Part shown: positions 1 through 8,212 of the stretch, piece by piece
Layout of the letters: the number at the start of each line of letters is the position of its first letter
How positions within the stretch are numbered: position 1 is the stretch's first letter
Origin: CAYXOX01 sp964466745
Lineage (GTDB): Bacteria > Pseudomonadota > Alphaproteobacteria > Rhodobacterales > Rhodobacteraceae
NCBI GenBank assembly: GCA_964466745.1
Contig: CAYXOX010000092.1
Location: forward strand, 1 to 11,995
Direction of reading: 5' to 3'
DNA: 11,995 nt
The notes under the pieces: generated by a model
What the model was told of the DNA's origin: nothing
What the model saw: the letters and a program-made list of their open reading frames with translations, nothing else
Database searches by the model: none
Position numbers and translations under genes: made by a program

Positions 1-1036
1 CACCTTCCTCGGCTCGGTGCTGATGCTGGTGGCCATGGTGGCGATGTTCGTGGATGCCGGCACCACCGACATCACCGTGCTGCTGGCCCACGAATTCGGC
101 TCGGAGACGTTCTCGCTTCTCGGCGTGCAGATCATCGGCGGGATGCAGACGCTGCTCTGGCTGGCGTTCTTTGCCTCCTTCGCGGTGAAGATGCCCATGT
201 GGCCGGTGCACACCTGGTTGCCCGACGCGCACGTCCAGGCCCCCACCGCGGGCTCGGTGGTCCTGGCGGCGATCCTGCTCAAGATGGGGGGGTACGGCTT
301 CCTGCGTTTCTCCCTGCCGATGTTCCCGGTGGCGTCCGATCTTCTCGCGCCGCTCGTGCTCTGGCTCTCGGCCATCGCCATCGTCTACACCTCGCTTGTC
401 GCGCTCATGCAGCACGACATGAAGAAGCTCATCGCCTACTCCTCGGTGGCGCACATGGGCTTCGTGACCATGGGCATCTTCGCGGCCAACCAGCAGGGGC
501 TCGACGGGGCGATCTTCCAGATGATCTCCCACGGCTTCGTGTCGGGGGCGCTCTTTCTCTGCGTCGGGGTGATCTACGACCGGATGCATACCCGCGAGAT
601 CGACGCCTACGGCGGCCTGGTGAACCGGATGCCGGCCTATGCGCTGATCTTCATGCTGTTCACCATGGCCAACGTCGGCCTGCCCGGCACCTCCGGTTTC
701 GTGGGCGAGTTCCTGACCATCATGGGGGTCTACCAGGTGAACACCTGGATCGCATTCGTGGCGGCCACCGGCGTGATCCTTTCGGCCGCCTACGCGCTCT
801 GGCTCTACCGTCGGGTCGTCTTCGGCGATCTCATCAAGGAAAGCCTCAAGTCGATCACCGACATGACCCGCCGCGAGCGCGCGATCTTCGCGCCGCTCGT
901 CGTCGCCACCATAGGGCTCGGCGTCTACCCGAGCCTCGTGACCGACATCATCGGGCCCTCGGTGGCGGCGCTCGTCGGGCAGTACGAAACCGCGCTCGCC
1001 GATCACGCGGCGGCCACCCGGCTGGCCGCGAACTGA
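1..1036 (+). CDS. nuoM: NADH-quinone oxidoreductase subunit M, 3' part (5' end outside window)
   Basis: This is one of the three antiporter-like membrane subunits of respiratory complex I, which couple NADH:quinone electron transfer to proton export across the inner membrane. The reading frame is open from base 2 without a start codon, so the gene begins upstream; about 344 residues are visible out of roughly 500 usual for the family. Most of the fragment is hydrophobic transmembrane helix. The two membrane lysines of the proton channel are present, in the segments AVKMPMWPVHTWLPDAH (about bases 180-230) and ILLKMGGYG (about 275-300). The family segments AYSSVAHMGFV and GLPGTSGFVGEF are also clear. 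The conserved glutamate of helix 5 would lie upstream of the window. The stop codon is 14 bp before nuoN, consistent with one operon. Confidence 0.95.
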   Translation, partial: TFLGSVLMLVAMVAMFVDAGTTDITVLLAHEFGSETFSLLGVQIIGGMQTLLWLAFFASFAVKMPMWPVHTWLPDAHVQAPTAGSVVLAAILLKMGGYGFLRFSLPMFPVASDLLAPLVLWLSAIAIVYTSLVALMQHDMKKLIAYSSVAHMGFVTMGIFAANQQGLDGAIFQMISHGFVSGALFLCVGVIYDRMHTREIDAYGGLVNRMPAYALIFMLFTMANVGLPGTSGFVGEFLTIMGVYQVNTWIAFVAATGVILSAAYALWLYRRVVFGDLIKESLKSITDMTRRERAIFAPLVVATIGLGVYPSLVTDIIGPSVAALVGQYETALADHAAATRLAAN

Positions 1037-1050
1037 AGGATCCCTGAAAG

Positions 1051-2487
1051 ATGATCGCGCAAGACTTCGCCATCCTGCTTCCCGAGATCCTGCTGGCCGG
1101 CTACGCCATGGCCGCGCTGCTTTTCGGCGTGTTCACCGGGCAGGATTCGAAAGGCCCGCTCCTCGTCTGGACGACGGCGGCGGTCTTTCTCGCCCTCGCG
1201 GCCTTCATCGGGCTCACGGGGCAGGGGGTGCGCCCTGCCTTCGGAGGCATGGTGGTCGACGACGCCTTCGCCCGTTTCGCGAAGGTGACGATCCTCGTTT
1301 CCGGCGCCGCGCTGCTGCTGATGAGCCAGGAATACATGGCGCGCCGCGACCTGCTGCGCTTCGAGTACCCGGTCCTGATCGCGCTGGCCACGGTTGGCAT
1401 GATGATCATGGTCTCGGCCGGAGATCTCATGGCCCTCTACATCGGGCTGGAGCTGCAGTCGCTGTCGCTCTACGTGATCGCCTCGCTGCGGCGCGACAGC
1501 GTGAAATCCACCGAAGCCGGGCTGAAGTATTTCGTTCTGGGCGCGCTCTCCTCGGGCCTGCTGCTCTACGGCGCCTCGCTCACCTACGGCTACGCGGGCA
1601 CGACGCTCTTTGCCGGCATCGTCGAAGCGGCCAGCACCGAGCTCTCGCTGGGGCTGCTCTTCGGGCTGGTGTTCATCTCCGCGGGGCTCGCCTTCAAGGT
1701 GTCGGCGGCGCCGTTTCACATGTGGACGCCCGATGTCTACGAAGGCGCGCCCACCCCGGTGACGGGTTTTCTCGCCACGGCGCCGAAGGTCGCGGCCATG
1801 GCGCTCTTCGCGCGGGTGGTCCACGATGCCTTTGGCGGCGCGGTGGGCGACTGGCAGCAGATCGTGGCCGCGCTCGCGGTGCTCTCGATGTTCCTCGGGT
1901 CGATCGCTGCCATCGGCCAGACAAACATCAAGCGCCTGATGGCCTACTCCTCGATCGCCCACATGGGCTACGCGCTGATCGGCCTCGCCGCGGGAACGGC
2001 GCTCGGCGTGCAGGCCATGCTCGTCTATATGGCGATCTATGTGACGATGAACGTTGGGACCTTCGCCTTCATCCTCGACATGGAGAAGGACGGCCAGCCG
2101 GTGACCGACATCCGCAGCCTGCAGATGTATTCCTCGCGGGAGCCGGTGCGGGCGCTGGCGCTTCTGGTGCTGATGTTCTCGCTGGCGGGCGTGCCGCCGC
2201 TCGTGGGGTTCTTCGCCAAGCTCGCGGTGTGGCAGGCCGCCGTCGAGGCCGGCATGATCTGGCTCGTCGCGGCGTCCGCCGTGGCCTCGGCCATCGGGGC
2301 CTTCTACTACCTGCGCATCGTCTACCTGATGTACTTCGGCGAGGAGCGCGACGCGCTGGAGAGCGGCCGCAACCCCGTGCTATGGACCTTCCTCGTGGGG
2401 GCCGCCGCCGTCATGGTGCTCGGGGTGATCAACCTCTTCGGCATCGAAGGTGCCGCGGCGGCTGCGGCGGCAACGCTTGTCCGGTGA
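1051..2487 (+). CDS. nuoN: NADH-quinone oxidoreductase subunit N
   Basis: This is the antiporter-like proton-pumping subunit N of complex I, an inner-membrane protein. At 478 residues it is full length for the family, and nearly all of it is predicted transmembrane helix. The ionisable residues of the channel are visible: E134 in GLELQSLSLY, K216 in AFKVSAAPFHMWTPDVYEGAP and K246 in TAPKVAAM. The segment NIKRLMAYSSIAHMGYALIGL is also typical. The ATG start follows a GAAGGA-like ribosome site at about 1035-1040, overlapping the nuoM stop region. The last 38 bp overlap the likely start of birA. NuoN is normally the last gene of alphaproteobacterial nuo operons, which fits the change of function after it. 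No truncation or frameshift is seen. Confidence 0.96.
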   Translation: MIAQDFAILLPEILLAGYAMAALLFGVFTGQDSKGPLLVWTTAAVFLALAAFIGLTGQGVRPAFGGMVVDDAFARFAKVTILVSGAALLLMSQEYMARRDLLRFEYPVLIALATVGMMIMVSAGDLMALYIGLELQSLSLYVIASLRRDSVKSTEAGLKYFVLGALSSGLLLYGASLTYGYAGTTLFAGIVEAASTELSLGLLFGLVFISAGLAFKVSAAPFHMWTPDVYEGAPTPVTGFLATAPKVAAMALFARVVHDAFGGAVGDWQQIVAALAVLSMFLGSIAAIGQTNIKRLMAYSSIAHMGYALIGLAAGTALGVQAMLVYMAIYVTMNVGTFAFILDMEKDGQPVTDIRSLQMYSSREPVRALALLVLMFSLAGVPPLVGFFAKLAVWQAAVEAGMIWLVAASAVASAIGAFYYLRIVYLMYFGEERDALESGRNPVLWTFLVGAAAVMVLGVINLFGIEGAAAAAAATLVR

Positions 2488-3232
2488 CGTCGAGCGCTGG
2501 CCCGAGGGCTATGCCCGCCTCGTGCTCGACGAGGTCGACAGCACGATGGCCGAGGCCGCCCGCCGCGCCCCGGACATCTCCGGGCCGACGTGGATCATGG
2601 CCCGGCGCCAGACCCGCGGCCGCGGCAGGCAGGGCCGCAGCTGGCAGGATCCGCCGGGCAATCTCGCCGCGACGCTGATCTTCCGGCCCGGCTGCACCGC
2701 GGGCGAGGCGGCGCGCCGCAGTTTCCTGGCCGCAAACGCCCTTTTCGAAACGCTGGCGATTCACACCGACCGTTCGGCGCTTTCGCTCAAATGGCCGAAC
2801 GACGTGCTGCTCGACGGTGGCAAGGTGGCCGGCATCCTGCTCGAGTGCCGCGGATCCGGGCCCTTCGTTGACTGGCTGTCCATCGGCATCGGGGTCAATC
2901 TCGCCGGTGTGCCCGCCGGCCTCGGTGCGCAGGAATTTCCGCCTGTGAGCCTTGCGGCGGCCTCCGGCGAGCCGCCCGTGGATGCAGAGCGCTTCCTCAC
3001 CCTGCTCGCCGGCCACTACGCAACCGAGGAAGACATTCTCGCCACCTTCGGCTTCGGCCGCATCCGCGAGGCCTGGCTGCGCCATGCCGCACGCCTCGGC
3101 GAGCGCATCACCGCCAAGACCGGCCGCGAAACGCTGGAGGGCCGGTTCGAGACGGTGGACGAAGACGGCAACCTCGTGCTGGAGACGGACGCCGGCCGGC
3201 GGGTGATCGCGGCCGCCGAGGTGCATTTCTGA
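2450..3232 (+). CDS. birA: Biotin--[acetyl-CoA-carboxylase] ligase, short form without DNA-binding domain
   Basis: This enzyme makes biotinyl-AMP from biotin and ATP and transfers the biotin to a lysine of biotin-dependent carboxylases in the cytoplasm. The catalytic-domain signatures are clear: DEVDSTM (27-33), the biotin/AMP loop GRGRQGRSW (57-65), and KWPNDVLLDGGKVAGILLE (114-132), which contains the family's catalytic lysine at about K125. A small C-terminal beta domain follows (about 210-260). There is no N-terminal helix-turn-helix, so this is a class I ligase that cannot repress biotin genes the way E. coli BirA does. No ATG is available: the choice is GTG 2450, overlapping nuoN by 38 bp, or TTG 2477, which would remove nine Arg-rich residues. 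Homology to the family begins at about residue 16, so the start is uncertain while the gene is not. Confidence 0.92.
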   Translation: MPRRLRRQRLSGDVERWPEGYARLVLDEVDSTMAEAARRAPDISGPTWIMARRQTRGRGRQGRSWQDPPGNLAATLIFRPGCTAGEAARRSFLAANALFETLAIHTDRSALSLKWPNDVLLDGGKVAGILLECRGSGPFVDWLSIGIGVNLAGVPAGLGAQEFPPVSLAAASGEPPVDAERFLTLLAGHYATEEDILATFGFGRIREAWLRHAARLGERITAKTGRETLEGRFETVDEDGNLVLETDAGRRVIAAAEVHF

Positions 3233-3263
3233 CCGGCGCGGGCAAGAGCGAGGGGGGCAGGGC

Positions 3264-4043
3264 ATGCTTCTGTGCATCGACGTGGGCAATACCAATACCG
3301 TCTTCTCGGTCTGGGACGGGACGCGGTTCCGCGCCACCTTCCGCACCTCGACGGAATGGCAGCGAACCGCGGACCAGTACTACGTCTGGCTGTCCACGCT
3401 GATGGAGCACCGTGGCCTCGCCATGGACATCACGGAATGCATCGTCTCCTCCACCGTCCCCCGCGTGGTGTTCAACCTGCGGGTCTTCTGCGACCGGTAC
3501 TTCGGAACGCGCCCGCTTGTCGTCGGCAAGCCGGACTGCCTGCTGCCCGCGCAGCCCCGGGTGGACGCGGGCACCCAGGTGGGCCCCGACCGGCTGGTGA
3601 ATGCCGCCGGTGCCTTCGACAGGCACGGGGGCGATCTGATCGTGGTGGATTTCGGCACCGCCACCACCTTCGACGTGGTTGCGGCTGATGGCGCCTATGT
3701 CGGCGGCGTCATCGCGCCGGGCGTCAACCTCAGCCTCGAGGCCCTGCACCAGTCCGCCGCCGCCCTGCCGCACGTCGATATCACGCTGCCCGCGCGGGTC
3801 GTCGGCACCAACACGGTAGCCTGCATGCAATCGGGCGTGTTCTGGGGTTACGTCGGCCTCGTGCGTGAGATATGCACCCGGATAACCGCCGAGCAGGGCC
3901 GCGCGATGCCCGTCATCGCCACGGGCGGCCTCGCGCCGCTGTTCCAGTCGGGCGAGCGCCTGTTCGACCATTTCGAAGATGATCTCACGATGCACGGTCT
4001 GACCGTCATCCACGAGCACAACAAGGAAAACACGCCCATATGA
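3264..4043 (+). CDS. coaX: Type III pantothenate kinase
   Basis: This enzyme phosphorylates pantothenate (vitamin B5) with ATP, the first step of coenzyme A synthesis in the cytoplasm. It belongs to the ASKHA fold family and is 259 residues, a normal length. The visible motifs are the phosphate-binding loop DVGNTNTVFSVWDG (6-19), the GPDR motif with the probable catalytic base D109 (107-110), and VVDFGTATTFDVV (127-139). GGVIAPG and VIATGGLAPLF follow. The ATG has a strong ribosome site, AGGGGGG at 3251-3257, six bases upstream, and lies 31 bp after birA. The stop overlaps the rnj start as ATGA, indicating translational coupling. Type III kinases generally resist feedback inhibition by CoA and need a monovalent cation; that is family knowledge and is not visible here. 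Confidence 0.95.
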   Translation: MLLCIDVGNTNTVFSVWDGTRFRATFRTSTEWQRTADQYYVWLSTLMEHRGLAMDITECIVSSTVPRVVFNLRVFCDRYFGTRPLVVGKPDCLLPAQPRVDAGTQVGPDRLVNAAGAFDRHGGDLIVVDFGTATTFDVVAADGAYVGGVIAPGVNLSLEALHQSAAALPHVDITLPARVVGTNTVACMQSGVFWGYVGLVREICTRITAEQGRAMPVIATGGLAPLFQSGERLFDHFEDDLTMHGLTVIHEHNKENTPI

Positions 4044-5710
4044 GCAGCGAAAGACTGGTGTATCTCCCCCTCGGAGGCGCGGGGGAGATCGGGATGAACT
4101 GCTATCTCTACGGCTGGGGTTCGCCCGGCAAGGAGAGATTCATCCTCGTCGACATCGGCGTCACCTTTCCCGACATGGATACGACGCCCGGCGTCGATCT
4201 CATCATGGCCGACATCGCCTGGATCGCCGAGCGCCGCGACCGCCTCGACGCGATCTTCATCACCCATGCCCATGAAGACCACGTGGGCGCGCTCGGCCTG
4301 CTCTGGGGCCGGCTCGGCGTGCCCGTGCATGCGCGGCCCTTCACCGCCAGCCACGCGCGCCGGAAGATGGAGGAGAACGGGCACGACCCCGAAGAGGTGC
4401 GCCTCGCTGCTCCGTGGCCCGAGCGCATCCAGGCCGGCCCCTTTTCCGTGAGCTTCCTGCCGGTTTCGCACTCCATTCCCGAAAGCGCGGGCCTGCTGAT
4501 CGAGACGCCCGGCGGGCGGGTCATCCACTCCGGCGACTTCAAGATCGACCGCACGCCGGTGGTGGGCGAAGCCTTCGACGAGGCGCTCTGGCGCGAGGCC
4601 GCCGGTACGGACCTCGATGCCCTGACCTGCGACAGCACGAATGTCTTCTCCGAGCACCCGGGGCGCTCTGAAGCCTCGCTCGCCGGGGATCTCGAACGCC
4701 TCGTGCGCGACGCGCCGGGGATGGTGGTGGCCACCACCTTCGCATCGAACGTGGCGCGGCTGAAGACGCTGGCCGAGGCCGGGCGCGCGGCGGGCCGCTC
4801 GATCTGCCTGCTCGGCCGGGCGATGCGGCGGATGGTGGAGGCGGCCGTGGAGACCCGCGTGCTCACCGGGTTCCCCGCGACGATCGCGCCGGAGGATGCC
4901 ACACAGGTGCCGCGCGAGAACCTGATGCTGATCGTCACCGGCAGCCAGGGCGAGCGCCGGGCCGCTTCGGCGCAACTCGCACGCGGCAAGTATCTCGGGC
5001 TCACGCTGGCCGAGGGCGATCTCTTCCTCTTCTCGTCCAAGACGATTCCCGGAAACGAGCGGGGGGTGATCTCGGTGATGAACCAGCTCTCCGAGCGCGG
5101 GGTCGATGTGGTGGACGACAGCTCGGGGCTCTACCACGTTTCGGGCCATGCCAACCGGCCTGATCTGGAGCGGATGCATGCCATCACCGATCCGCGGCTC
5201 GTGGCGCCGATGCACGGCGAGCACCGGCACCTGCGCACCCACGCGCGGCTCGCCGAAAGCCTCGGTCGCAAGGGTGCCCTGGCCCCCAACGGTACGATGA
5301 TCGCGCTCAGCGGCCCTAAGGCCGGGGAGACGGTGGAGTTCGTGGAGACGGGCCGCACCTACCTCGATGGCAGCGTGCTGATCGGCGCCCTCGACGGCGT
5401 GGTGCGCGACAGGATCCGCATGGCGCTCAACGGCGAGCTGATCGTCACGCTTATCCTGGAGGAAGACGGCTCCCCCATCGGCGAGCCCTGGTGCGAGATC
5501 CGCGGCCTGCCGGAAACCGGCAGCTCGAAGGCTCCGCTGGTGGAGGTGCTGGAGGAAGACCTCGGGCAGCTCGTGGCCCGCGCCGGCGCCAAGACGCTGC
5601 GCGACGACGAAAAGCTCGAGGACGCGCTCAAGCGGCAGGCCAGGCAGACGGCGCTCTCCGAGATAGGGCGCAAGCCCGAGGTCACTGTCGTCATCTCCCG
5701 GCTGGGCTGA
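4040..5710 (+). CDS. rnj: Ribonuclease J (metallo-beta-lactamase / beta-CASP RNase)
   Basis: RNase J is a zinc-dependent ribonuclease with 5'-to-3' exonuclease and endonuclease activity, acting in rRNA maturation and mRNA turnover. Metal ligands are visible in order: HAHEDH (residues 76-81), H144 in PVSHSIPES and D166 in HSGDFKID. The beta-CASP part follows with IVTGSQGE and the region around SSKTIPGNE, then HVSGHA and APMHGEHRHLRTHA. A C-terminal domain of about 100 residues ends in EVTVVISRLG. At 556 residues it is full length for an alphaproteobacterial RNase J. The ATG overlaps the coaX stop (ATGA), with AAGGA at 4023-4027 as a probable ribosome site. It is the last gene of the + strand block, and transcription past its stop runs towards the left end of the IS66 copy. 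Confidence 0.95.
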   Translation: MSSERLVYLPLGGAGEIGMNCYLYGWGSPGKERFILVDIGVTFPDMDTTPGVDLIMADIAWIAERRDRLDAIFITHAHEDHVGALGLLWGRLGVPVHARPFTASHARRKMEENGHDPEEVRLAAPWPERIQAGPFSVSFLPVSHSIPESAGLLIETPGGRVIHSGDFKIDRTPVVGEAFDEALWREAAGTDLDALTCDSTNVFSEHPGRSEASLAGDLERLVRDAPGMVVATTFASNVARLKTLAEAGRAAGRSICLLGRAMRRMVEAAVETRVLTGFPATIAPEDATQVPRENLMLIVTGSQGERRAASAQLARGKYLGLTLAEGDLFLFSSKTIPGNERGVISVMNQLSERGVDVVDDSSGLYHVSGHANRPDLERMHAITDPRLVAPMHGEHRHLRTHARLAESLGRKGALAPNGTMIALSGPKAGETVEFVETGRTYLDGSVLIGALDGVVRDRIRMALNGELIVTLILEEDGSPIGEPWCEIRGLPETGSSKAPLVEVLEEDLGQLVARAGAKTLRDDEKLEDALKRQARQTALSEIGRKPEVTVVISRLG

Positions 5711-5769
5711 GGGACGTCACCGGAGGCCACGCGCAGGGGGGCTCCCGGCATCCGCGGGCGCCTTTCCGG

Positions 5770-5788
5770 GGACCGTGCGGGTCGGTCC
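5770..5788 (+). other. Small hairpin in the rnj 3' flank
   Basis: GGACCG (5770-5775) and CGGTCC (5783-5788) are perfect inverted repeats around a 7-base loop, 60 bp after the rnj stop. No T-run follows, so this is not a standard intrinsic terminator; it may only protect an mRNA end or be chance in GC-rich DNA. The rest of the 113 bp between rnj and the insertion sequence shows no gene. Confidence 0.25.
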
Positions 5789-5815
5789 GCATCGCGCGCC
5801 GCATCGCGAACCTCC

Positions 5816-5823
5816 GAAGGCCA
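5816..5823. repeat. Target site duplication, left copy
   Basis: GAAGGCCA directly abuts the left GTAAGCG end of the insertion sequence and is repeated exactly at 8298-8305. Eight base pairs is the usual duplication length for IS66-family elements. Because it is perfect, this copy probably transposed here as a unit and fairly recently. Confidence 0.96.
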
Positions 5824-5844
5824 GTAAGCGGTGCTCGGCTGCCA
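5824..5844 (+). repeat. IS66 left terminal inverted repeat
   Basis: It starts GTAAGCGGTGCTCGG. Over the first 21 bases, 15 match the reverse complement of the right end at 8277-8297, including the outer seven. It lies 8 bp beyond the tnpC stop codon. Confidence 0.92.
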
Positions 5845-5852
5845 TCCGTCTT

Positions 5853-7457
5853 TCAGCTTGACGGCTGGAAGTTCCATGGGAGGAGGTCGTCGATGCGGCT
5901 TTGGGGATGGCCGGCGGCAATGGCTTCGAGGGTGGCCTTCAGATAGGCGAAGGGCTCCACGCCGTTGATCTTGCAGGTCTCGATCAGCGAGGCGATGCGG
6001 CCCCAAGCCTTGCCGCCCTCGTCGTGGCCGGCAAAGAGCGCATTCTTGCGATTCAGAGCAATCGGGCGGATTAGATTTTCGACCCCGTTGGAGTCGATCT
6101 CGACGCGGCCATCGTGCAGGAAGGTCTGCAGCCCAGGCCAGTGGTTGTGAATGTATGCGAGTTTTTCGCCGAGCCGGGACTTTGCGGAGACACGCAGGCG
6201 CTGTGCCTGCAGCCACTCGCCGAAGGCGACGACGAGCGGGGCGGAGCGGGCCTGCCGGGCCGAGAGGCGCTGTCCAGGGGCGCAGCCGCGGATGTCTTTT
6301 TCGATGGCGTAGAGTTCCGCGATCCGGCGCAAGCCCTCGGCGGCGATCTCCGAGCCGTCGCGGTCGAAGACCTCTTGCAGCTTGCGGCGCGCGTGCGCCC
6401 AGCAATGCGCGACGGTGATCGGATCGCCCCCTTTCCGGGACGGCCTCGTCAATAGGTTGTAGCCCGGATACCCGTCGATCTGCAGGGTGCCACTGAAGCC
6501 ATGCAGGAACGTCTCGGCGTGCTCCCCATGGCGGCCGGGCGCGTAGAAGTAGACCACCCCAGGCGGGTCGTCGCCGCCCCATGCCCTGTCATCCCTGGCC
6601 AGCGCCCAGAGATAGCCGGTCTTGGTCCGCCCGCGCCCCGGGTCCAGCACCGGGGCCGTGGTTTCGTCCATGAACAGCTTCGTGGATGCCTTCAAGTGCT
6701 CGGCCAGCCGGTCGACGACAGGAGCGAGGTGGAAGGATGCAATGCCGACCCAGTCGGCCCGGGTGGCGCGGTGGATGTCGAGCCCGCTGCGCGCGAGGAT
6801 CTGGCTCTGGCGGAATAAGGGCAGATGGTCCGCGTACTTGCTGACCAGCACATGCGCGATGGCGCCCTCGGTCGGCAGCCCACCCTCGATCAGCCATGCC
6901 GGTGCGGGAGCTTGGGTCACTCCGTCCGTGCCGACACGGCACGCGTATTTCGGGCGCACGGTTTCGATGACGCGGTACTGGGCCGGGAGGATGTCGATGC
7001 GGGTGCTGCGATCTTCGCCGATCTTGTGCATCCGCCCACAGCCGCACGGGCATTCGAGGCTCTCGGGCTCGATCACCTCCTCGATGCGCGGCAGGCTGTC
7101 CGGCAGGTCCTTGCCGGTCCGCTTGCCCTTCGCGCGGTTCGGACGGGGCTTCTTGTCGTCCTCGGGCGCCTGAGCCTGCTTCTGCGCCTCGACTTCCGCC
7201 ACCGCGGTCTCGAGGTCTTCGAAGGCCAGTTGCCGGTCATCTTCGCTCAGCTTCTCGGACTTCTTGCCGTAAAGCGCGTGGTTGAGCTCGGCGATCAGGT
7301 GCTCAAGCCGTCGGGTGATCTCTTCCAGCTCCGTCACCCGTGCGGCCTGCGCCTGCAACGCCTCGAACGCCGCCCGGTATTCCGGGGGCAGGACGGACAG
7401 GTCGAGATCGGCGGGCGCGGGCATGGATTCAGGTTTGCCGATCGCCACCCTGCGCAC
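5853..7457 (-). CDS. tnpC: IS66 family transposase (TnpC, DDE enzyme)
   Basis: This is the main transposase of the element, catalysing DNA strand transfer. Visible in order: a Leu-rich coiled coil (about residues 32-95), a Lys/Arg-rich linker, a zinc-finger-like part with the cysteine cluster CPCGCG (136-141) and C173, and then the catalytic domain. The probable DDE acidic residues are D264 in LFMDETTAPVLD, D328 in QIDGYPGYN and E460 in NGVENLIRP. A short C-terminal domain (about 485-525) ends in LLPWNFQPSS. At 534 residues it is full length. The listed start is a GTG 21 bp after the tnpB stop; an ATG at 7424 (residue 12) is an alternative. The family needs TnpA and TnpB for efficient transposition, and both are present. 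Confidence 0.95.
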   Translation of the reverse strand: MRRVAIGKPESMPAPADLDLSVLPPEYRAAFEALQAQAARVTELEEITRRLEHLIAELNHALYGKKSEKLSEDDRQLAFEDLETAVAEVEAQKQAQAPEDDKKPRPNRAKGKRTGKDLPDSLPRIEEVIEPESLECPCGCGRMHKIGEDRSTRIDILPAQYRVIETVRPKYACRVGTDGVTQAPAPAWLIEGGLPTEGAIAHVLVSKYADHLPLFRQSQILARSGLDIHRATRADWVGIASFHLAPVVDRLAEHLKASTKLFMDETTAPVLDPGRGRTKTGYLWALARDDRAWGGDDPPGVVYFYAPGRHGEHAETFLHGFSGTLQIDGYPGYNLLTRPSRKGGDPITVAHCWAHARRKLQEVFDRDGSEIAAEGLRRIAELYAIEKDIRGCAPGQRLSARQARSAPLVVAFGEWLQAQRLRVSAKSRLGEKLAYIHNHWPGLQTFLHDGRVEIDSNGVENLIRPIALNRKNALFAGHDEGGKAWGRIASLIETCKINGVEPFAYLKATLEAIAAGHPQSRIDDLLPWNFQPSS

Positions 7458-7478
7458 CCGCCAAATCCACTCGCCGAG

Positions 7479-7829
7479 TCATTCCGCCGCGGTGGGCCGG
7501 CGCGCTTCAAGCGCCTTCACCTTGCGCCAGTCGAGCCCTGCAAAAAGGACCTCGAACTGCGCCCGGTTCAGGGTCATCGCCCCGTCGTTCACCGGCGGCC
7601 AAGTGAAGGTCGTGTCCTCGAGCCGCTTGAATGACATGACGAGCCCGGACCCATCCCAGAACAAGATCTTCATCCGATCCGAGCGCTTCGAGCGGAAGAC
7701 AAAGACCGTGCCTGCGAAGGGGTCTTCAGCGAGCACGGATTGCACCAGGGCGGCAAGACCGTCGTGACCCTTGCGGAAGTCGACCGGAGTTGTGACCACC
7801 AGGATCCGCACACGATCCGACGGGATCAT
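7479..7829 (-). CDS. tnpB: IS66 family accessory protein TnpB
   Basis: This is the IS66 Orf2-like accessory protein needed for transposition; its biochemical role is not known. It is unrelated to the RNA-guided TnpB nucleases of IS200/IS605. At 116 residues it has the normal family length. Typical segments are TTPVDFRKGHDGLAALV near the N-terminus, the basic FVFRSKRSDRMKILFWDGSG in the middle, and FKRLEDTTFTWPP. The ATG start overlaps the tnpA stop as ATGA, so its translation is probably coupled to tnpA. No frameshift or internal stop is seen. Confidence 0.95.
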   Translation of the reverse strand: MIPSDRVRILVVTTPVDFRKGHDGLAALVQSVLAEDPFAGTVFVFRSKRSDRMKILFWDGSGLVMSFKRLEDTTFTWPPVNDGAMTLNRAQFEVLFAGLDWRKVKALEARRPTAAE

Positions 7830-8212
7830 GCCAAGGCCCGTACGACGACAGCGATCCGGTCCGGCGTGGCATCGGGCTCGAGCCGAACCGTGACGGCGCC
7901 GACGACGATCTCGACGCGGCCAGCATCAGCGTCTCCGCTCTGCCGCTCCGCCTGCGTCGGAGGCGCCGCCATCAGAGACACGAACTCAACAGCATCGTCG
8001 GAGGAAGGCAGGACCAGCTTTCCCTCGCGAGCCATCCGACGCCATGTCGAAACTTGGGTCGCCGCCACCCCGTGACGCGCTGCCACCGCGTTTATTGTCG
8101 CGCCGGGGCGTAGCGTCTCGGCGACGACCTCGGCCTTCAGCTCATCCGGCCACTTTCGGTTACGCCGTCGGCCCTCGCGATCCTGCGAGAGAACCTCAAA
8201 ATGTGCTCCCAT
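7826..8212 (-). CDS. tnpA: IS66 family accessory protein TnpA (helix-turn-helix)
   Basis: This is the small IS66 Orf1-like protein, related to the IS3/transposase-8 helix-turn-helix group, and probably binds the element's DNA. The segment RRNRKWPDELKAEVVAETLRPG leads into the helix-turn-helix INAVAARHGVAATQVSTWRRMAREGKL; the C-terminal part is Ala/Val/Asp-rich. I chose ATG 8212, giving 128 residues, because an AGGGAG ribosome site lies 11 bases upstream on the - strand. A GTG at 8224 would add four residues but overlaps that site. The start region lies inside a strong hairpin, described separately. The stop overlaps the tnpB start. The gene is intact. Confidence 0.9.
   Translation of the reverse strand: MGAHFEVLSQDREGRRRNRKWPDELKAEVVAETLRPGATINAVAARHGVAATQVSTWRRMAREGKLVLPSSDDAVEFVSLMAAPPTQAERQSGDADAGRVEIVVGAVTVRLEPDATPDRIAVVVRALA

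Noticed and set aside
5711..5823. A gene interrupted by the IS66 insertion
   Set aside because: Joining the flanks at GAAGGCCA gives open frames on the - strand but only low-complexity Arg/Pro-rich product, some of it antisense to rnj. No protein family is recognisable.
6825..7634. + strand open frame of 269 residues inside the IS66 element
   Set aside because: It is antisense to tnpC and tnpB, whose products are clear; the translation has no recognisable family.
7479..7829. TnpB as an RNA-guided nuclease
   Set aside because: The name is shared with IS200/IS605 TnpB, but this 116-residue protein is the unrelated IS66 accessory protein; no RuvC or zinc-ribbon parts are present.
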